Made by a program: the position numbers and the translations under genes. A DNA stretch of 64,000 nucleotides from Darksidea phi (lineage: Eukaryota; Ascomycota; Dothideomycetes; Pleosporales; Lentitheciaceae): the NCBI GenBank assembly GCA_030770425.1, contig JASJFT010000058.1, positions 62,001-126,000 on the forward strand. The letters run 5' to 3'. Positions 58,595 through 64,000 of this stretch are shown piece after piece; the first letter of the stretch is position 1, and every line of letters begins with the position of its first letter. The notes below the pieces were generated by a model that made no database searches, had not been told where the DNA came from, and saw only the letters and a list, made by a program, of their open reading frames with translations.

Positions 58595-59194
58595 ATGCCC
58601 GTCGTCGAGGCGAGCCTGCTGCGATTGAAAGGGGTAGCCCCCGACGACCCTGCATTGCTCAAGAACCTATCATCCGTCCGCCGTCGTCTGCAGACACAGT
58701 CGGCGTTCTACAGCTGCATCCAAGACCCTACGTTGATCTTTATTTTGGGCCTCTGGCCGAGTCTGCAGGCACACGATGCCTTTCTGGCCTCCTCCCGCGC
58801 GGCCGAGATCCTAGCGCCCCAGGGGAACATGCTGGAGTTCAGATGGGCCGTCCACATGGAGCTGGACGCCATGGCTTCGCTGCCGTTGGAGGCGCCCGTC
58901 ATGGTCCTAACGAGGCGGCAGCTGAGGGACGAGGACGTTGACGCGTACTACGATGCGTTTGCGGCAGAGAAACAAGCCATTTGCGATAGCAGCAAGCACA
59001 AAGTCGTCCATGGCCGGCGGCTGGATGCTGCGCCAGGAACCAACGAAGCCCTACTGTTCACGGGCTGGGAGACCGCGCAAGCGCATGCTGCTTTGCTCCC
59101 CAGGCAGCATGACCACCACCATGCCGCCACCAGCGGCTTATACGAGACGGTCGAAACCTACCACGCCCGTAACATGGAGAGATCGCCGACGTAA
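58595..59194 (+). CDS. ABM-like dimeric alpha/beta-barrel protein
   Basis: Single exon, 199 residues. The N-terminal 100 residues have the antibiotic-biosynthesis monooxygenase (ABM) pattern: MPVVEASLLRLK, then a helix, then DPTLIFILGLWPSLQAHDAF and a strand FRWAVHMELD. The second half looks like a weaker repeat (VMVLTRRQL...ALLFTGWETAQAHAAL), suggesting two barrel halves in one chain. ABM proteins act in cofactor-free oxidation or as unknown stress proteins, so the function here is not fixed. It lies between the Zn2Cys6 gene and a GH92 gene. Confidence 0.7.
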   Translation: MPVVEASLLRLKGVAPDDPALLKNLSSVRRRLQTQSAFYSCIQDPTLIFILGLWPSLQAHDAFLASSRAAEILAPQGNMLEFRWAVHMELDAMASLPLEAPVMVLTRRQLRDEDVDAYYDAFAAEKQAICDSSKHKVVHGRRLDAAPGTNEALLFTGWETAQAHAALLPRQHDHHHAATSGLYETVETYHARNMERSPT

Positions 59195-59901
59195 CGTTAT
59201 GTTCCCTGGACGACCACAACCCCCCCGACTCTTTACAGAAGGAGACGTCGTTGCGGCCGTCGCCTAGACCACCTCGGCGTCGCTACAAATATAGCGACGG
59301 CAGCACTGCGCGTGGTCACATGCGTGGGCGACGTGCATGGCGCCTGCAGCCATCCCGATAAGATGGAAGCCATCTTATCTCAAATGGATGGTCTCTGTTT
59401 AGGCGAATGGGGCAATAGAGCCGATTTCTCGGGACTATAAATTGCTGCAGCACTTCACCGGTTTCCAGGGCGAATCATCTTTCCCTGTCATGGGTGCATG
59501 CGTTGGGGAGCCCACCATAGGTACAGCAGCAAGGAAAACGGGTTGCGGGGTCAGCCGAATGCGCTGCTGACCAAACCGTCTGACATTCATCTCAGCCCTC
59601 GAACGTTATCAAGAGTGACTCTCAGTAGAACCCCCGACGGCTCATACCGATGTTCTCCCGAATGCTGGTCCAAGTGGTTGAGGGCTCAAACGGCGGGTAA
59701 GCATCGAGGGGCAGGAGCTACAGGGACCGGTACTTCAACCCCGCAATATAAACGCTCAATCGGGCAGGAGCCAACCAAAACAGCGTGACGGCGCCAAATT
59801 GAGCTCCCCCTCGTGCGATCAGGTACCGCCTCATAAGAAACAATGTCGGTCGTTCCGATTTCTCCGTCTTCCGGCTCCAACTCTTCTGCGGAGTGCCCGA
59901 C
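59195..59901. other. intergenic region upstream of GH92
   Basis: Promoter region of the mannosidase gene. It contains TATAAA at 59436-59441 and 59748-59753. No coding sequence was supported. Confidence 0.5.
59748..59753 (+). promoter_or_regulatory. TATA box of the GH92 gene
   Basis: TATAAA about 150 bases upstream of the ATG at 59902, a suitable spacing for a fungal core promoter. Confidence 0.4.
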
Positions 59902-62518
59902 ATGCTGCTATCCTTGACCTACTTGATCCTGCTTACCCACCATACTCCGCCTGCATTTGCCGTCAGATATGCGAAGCGTGTCAATACTTCAGATGTGCTC
60001 GGCTGGGTTAGGCCGTTGATTGGGAGCCAGAAAGGCGGAAATGTGTTCGCGGGTGCAACCTTGCCCTACGGCTTGGCGAAGGGTAAGGAGCATTTGTTGC
60101 CGTGGGTTCCAGGCCGGAGGCATTCCCCAGGCCATGTCCACCGGCCGGCCCCGCTAGCCCTAATGGGTGGGAAGCCAGACGAAGGCCTGGGCAGACCTGC
60201 TACTCCCATTGACCGTTTCTTCAGAACTCTGTGCAGTTGCTGACCTTGCTTCCAGCCGTGGCCGACGTAGACGGCGAAAACACAGGCGGCTTCTCCACCG
60301 ATGGATCGAGCATAACCGGCTTCTCGGCCCTCCACGATTCTGGCACAGGTGGCAACCCCTCGCTTGGAAACTTCCCCATCTTCCCTCAGATATGCCCAGG
60401 CGATGACATCAATACTTGCAAGTTCCCTATTGGGGCTCGAGCGACGCATTACAAGAACGACTCCATCGTGGCAAAACCTGGGTACTTCGGGGTAACACTG
60501 GCGAACGGCATCAAGTCAGACATGACAGTATCTGAGCATGCTGCTCTATATCGGTTCGACTTTTCGGAGAGTGCGACGGGTAATGGGAGTTCGGATCCGC
60601 TGATCTTGCTCGACCTTACGGATCTTTGGGCGAGTCGGCAAAATGCTTCGATCAGTGTAGAAGCCGAAGAAGGAAGTGAAAGTGGGAGGATAAAGGGCAA
60701 CGGCACCTTTCTTCCGAGCTTTGGAGCCGGTTCGTACGTGGCATACTTCTGCTTAGATCTCGCAGGTGCTACGGTCAAAGATTCTGGCGTGTGGGTGAAC
60801 GACCGGGCTGGTACCGAGCCGAAGAATCTCTACGTTACGCGGGGCTTCAATCTGTTCTACCTGCAAGCTGGTGGCTTTGTCCGCTTCAAAGGTCCACTGG
60901 GTGGCCCGATCTCTGCACGAATGGGTATCAGCTTCATCAGTACAGATCAGGCATGTGGGAATGCGGAGAAGGAGATACCTGGGCCGGATTTCGATTTCGA
61001 TGGGTTGGTGGAGTCGGCAGAAGATGCGTGGCGCGAGAAGCTTGCTCCTATATCTATCAAAGCTGGCGGCGTCGATGATAGCATGCTTGTCAGCTTCTGG
61101 AGTGCCGTTTATCGAACCATGCTGTCGCCTCAGGACTATTCCGGGGAGCACCCGGACTGGACGAGCGACGAGCCATACTTCGACTCATTCTACTGCATCT
61201 GGGATATGTGGAGAGTGCAGCTGCCTTTCCTCACAATCTTGGACCCCCATCAACAGTCCAGAATCGTGCGCAGTCTGCTCGATACATACAAACATCGTGG
61301 CTGGCTACCGGATTGCATGATGAGCACCTGCAAAGGCTGGACGCAAGGAGGCTCGGATGCGGACAATGTCCTTGTCGATGCGTACGTCAAGAACCTCACC
61401 GGGATTAACTGGGAGCTCGCCTACGAAGCTATCGTGAATGACGCCGAGAATGAGCCCTTGGAGTGGAGTATCGAGGGTAGAGGCGGACTGGCCTCATGGA
61501 AGCGGTTGGGCTACATTCCTTATCTCGACTTCGACCCTAACGGCTTTGGCACGAACTCACGGAGTATTTCCAGGACCCTAGAGTACGCGTACAACGACTT
61601 TAGTCTTTCCACCCTTGCCAAAGGTCTCGGGAAAGACACTTACACGAAATATCTTGCCCGTGCATCTAACTGGCAGAATCTCTTCAGACCCGATCAAACA
61701 TCCTTTATCAACGGCACCGATACCGGCTTTACAGGTTTCTTCCAGCCAAAGTATCTAAACGGTACCTGGGGTTACCAAGATCCTATCGCATGTAGCCCGC
61801 TCGCAAGTTTCTGTTCCCTCACATCGAATCCTTCAGAGACGTTTGAAAGCAGTGCTTGGGAGTACATGTTCTTTGTCCCTCACGATATTCGCAAGATCGT
61901 TGAGTTATTGGGTGGTGAAGAAACATTTTTGAAGAGGCTAGACTTCTTCCACACAAGTGGGCTTGCGGATATCGGGAATGAGCCAGTCTTCCTGACCGTG
62001 TATATGCCACATTACGCAGGGCGACCGGGCTTGAGCGCCAAGAGAGCTCATGACTGTGAGCGCGTTTCGTCTCACCACGCTACAATTCACGCTAATTTTA
62101 ACAAACAGATATCCCCTCCCGCTTCAACTCCTCCCTTGCTGGCCTCCCTGGGAATGACGACTCGGGAGCTATGGCCTCCTTCACCCTCTTCTCCACCATC
62201 GGTCTCTTCCCTAACCCCGGCCAAAACGTCTACTTCATTATTCCTCCATTCTTCGAATCCGTCAGCATTAGGTCGTCGCTCACTAATAAAACAGCCACCA
62301 TCCGTAACGTGAATTTTGACAAGGAATATAGGAATATTTACATACAGAAAGCGACATTAAACGGGAAAGAATACACAAAGAACTGGATTGGGCATGAGTT
62401 CTTCACTCAAGGCTGGACGTTGGAATTGGAACTAGGGGATAGGGAGAGTGGGTGGGGGACGAGGGAGGAGGATAGGCCGCCTAGCGTGTCGACGGGGAGT
62501 GTGGAATATGTGATGTAA
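59902..62518 (+). CDS. secreted GH92 alpha-1,2-mannosidase
   Basis: Calcium-dependent exo-mannosidase that trims alpha-mannose from glycoproteins or cell-wall mannan, probably outside the cell. Exons are 59902-60082, 60256-62055 and 62109-62518, 2391 nt and 796 residues, the usual GH92 length. A signal peptide is clear (MLLSLTYLILLTHHTPPAFA). Family motifs are VRPLIGSQKGGNVFAGATLP, GYFGVTLANGIKSDMTVSEH, DSFYCIWDMWRVQLPF, GWLPDCMMSTCKGWTQGGSD and, built across the last intron, SLAGLPGNDDSGAM. Several N-x-S/T sites fit secretion. The start is the ATG at 59902; an upstream in-frame GTG is not needed. Confidence 0.92.
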
Positions 62519-64000
62519 CAGCACATTTCTCCCCGCCATCAACCGGATCCTATATTCCATCCGTGTTCCTCCAATCTTCTCACAACCATGCAGTGCATCT
62601 ATTGTATAGCCATCCCATGATCTTGGCATACTGTCACACCAGATATGTTACCCAATTGAACGCTCTCGGCATCAAAATCGACGTGCAAATCATCACCTCG
62701 CCCTCGTCCTCGTCTGGATACACTAAAAAGACCCACGCGATACCCAGATGGTCGAACTCATCCAGCCGCTTCCGATCTTCAAGAAATGACTTCATAAACG
62801 CGTCCTCGACCATGGTCCAGGTATGGAATCTGCCTGTGCACTTCTTCATATTCAGTGCTGTTAAACTCAGTGCCTGACTACACGCTCCAATCTACATGCC
62901 CAAAGTCCTCTTCAATGCCTCCATCTTTGAGCCTTGAGCGTACTGTGCGTTCAAAAAGTCCGTGGAGTGATTCCATCTTTCATAGGGGCGTACTCGGTGC
63001 AGTAGACAATGAAGCCGTACTTTCCTTTGTTTGCAAGGTTCCGGATCTGGTGCCGGTGCTAGTAATGGATCGTATGCGGCCGCGAGAGCGATTGTTGTTG
63101 GGTCTGAAGGCTTCAGGGGTTGGGATGCTAGACCGCACCGCTCATTTTGGGGTAGGTGCTAAGAGTGGTTTGGGAGCGCACAGTGTTGGTGTCTGGGGTG
63201 GAGAGTCGATTAGGACCTAAATTAGACAAGCACGCGAAATGCGATCTTGTAAACGCTTTCAGAATATATGTGAAACGAACCAGTATGTAGATCGAAGCTG
63301 GCACGGATAGTTAGTGCTTCCACGTGAGGGTGGCTTGAAACGCTAATCTTGACTTTTGCAGGCTTTGCGCGAACGGAACTCGCTGTTCCACGATGCATTG
63401 CACCCGTATAGATGCCCGAGTGGGCCTTTCAGCCCTCTACACGACAGGAGAAGGCTCACTTAGCATCGCGCTGGAGTCTATTAGCCTTCACAGAGTCTCT
63501 GGTCGATCGGCAGTTGTGGGTTATCAGAACACACTCACGGCAGAGCAGGCCCTTTATGATGCGCAGGTCGCTGAGGGGAGGAGAGAGAGAGATCGTTGAG
63601 TTGGACCAGGTTGAGTTGGATGGCTTGTTGAAAGGGGTCGAGGAGGATGTGACACAGGTGAAGAAGTATGATAAGGATGCGAAAGCGATCAGGGTGCCTA
63701 AGGCTGAGTAAGGGGGTAGGTAGAGGCTAGGGTTAAGTATTGCTCCGTCTCTCTATTCTTTCGCTTTCTCTCGTAGTATTGCGGTATCCTCCATTATTTT
63801 GGTCTTCTATTCGTAACCCCTTTCTCTTCCTTTGTAATGAGCAATCTGTTTCCCGTGTCTATTCGCCCGCCTTCGACCCTCATGTCAGCATACTGTACGA
63901 GCCTTCTGGTATCATTGCATGTATATTTCAGCATATCGACTAATATTGCGCCGCATCTAGCGGGGTTTTTTTTTTCTCGCAGAAGCACCCTCATAGCCCA
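62519..64000. other. gene-poor window end with eroded coding traces
   Basis: Short frames only. On the minus strand from about 63070 to 62634, pieces such as KYGFIVYCTEY and WTMVEDAFMKSFLEDRKRLD resemble a lineage-specific fungal protein family, but in different frames, so any gene is broken. A plus-strand frame ending at 63711 (EEDVTQVKKYDKDAKAI) was not recognised. Confidence 0.35.

Overview
The window is nuclear DNA of a filamentous ascomycete, most likely a Dothideomycete-type mould. The genes carry many short GT-AG introns (about 40-170 bases) with CTAAC/CTAAT-like branch sites. The families are characteristic of such fungi: RTA1 lipid exporter, DUF3984, a Zn2Cys6 regulator, HET and CorA-like proteins, a Mediator Med5 and NADP-glutamate dehydrogenase. 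Gene-rich, GC-rich blocks alternate with gene-poor blocks that hold decayed genes. All exon structures were worked out by hand from splice sites, frame and family motifs. Apart from the tentative first exon of the aldo/keto reductase gene, each spliced model closes in frame.

Layout. 0-5.4 kb: a five-exon SDR (minus), then a tRNA-Arg(UCU) gene that appears to be broken by two mRNA-type introns plus a canonical 10-base tRNA intron. 5.4-16 kb: a disordered conserved protein, dihydrofolate synthase with a long C-terminal extension, NADP-GDH with a Leu3-type promoter site, an aldo/keto reductase and a conserved 245-residue protein. 16-23.5 kb: Med5/Nut1, a second SDR and mitochondrial malonyl-CoA:ACP transacylase. 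23.5-25.4 kb: a broken BTB gene. 25.4-31.6 kb: a HeLo-like/bZIP/ubiquitin-like protein, a proline-rich conserved protein and a rhodanese. 31.6-40 kb: a gene-poor block with a broken intradiol dioxygenase, a CorA-like membrane protein and a broken HET gene. 40-57.8 kb: a Sak1-type kinase, GPI10 mannosyltransferase, a DUF3984 protein, a Siw14-type phosphatase, RTA1 and a Zn2Cys6 regulator. 58-62.5 kb: an ABM-like protein and a secreted GH92 mannosidase. The last 1.5 kb has only eroded coding traces.

Most intact genes are housekeeping (nitrogen assimilation, folate, mitochondrial lipoate/fatty acid synthesis, GPI anchors, Snf1 signalling, transcription) and do not form an evident pathway cluster. 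The most unusual item is the tRNA gene at 3586-3770. Removing two GT-AG segments, each with a TACTAAC/TACTAAT branch motif, restores a perfect tRNA cloverleaf. This suggests a nuclear tRNA whose maturation needs the spliceosome.
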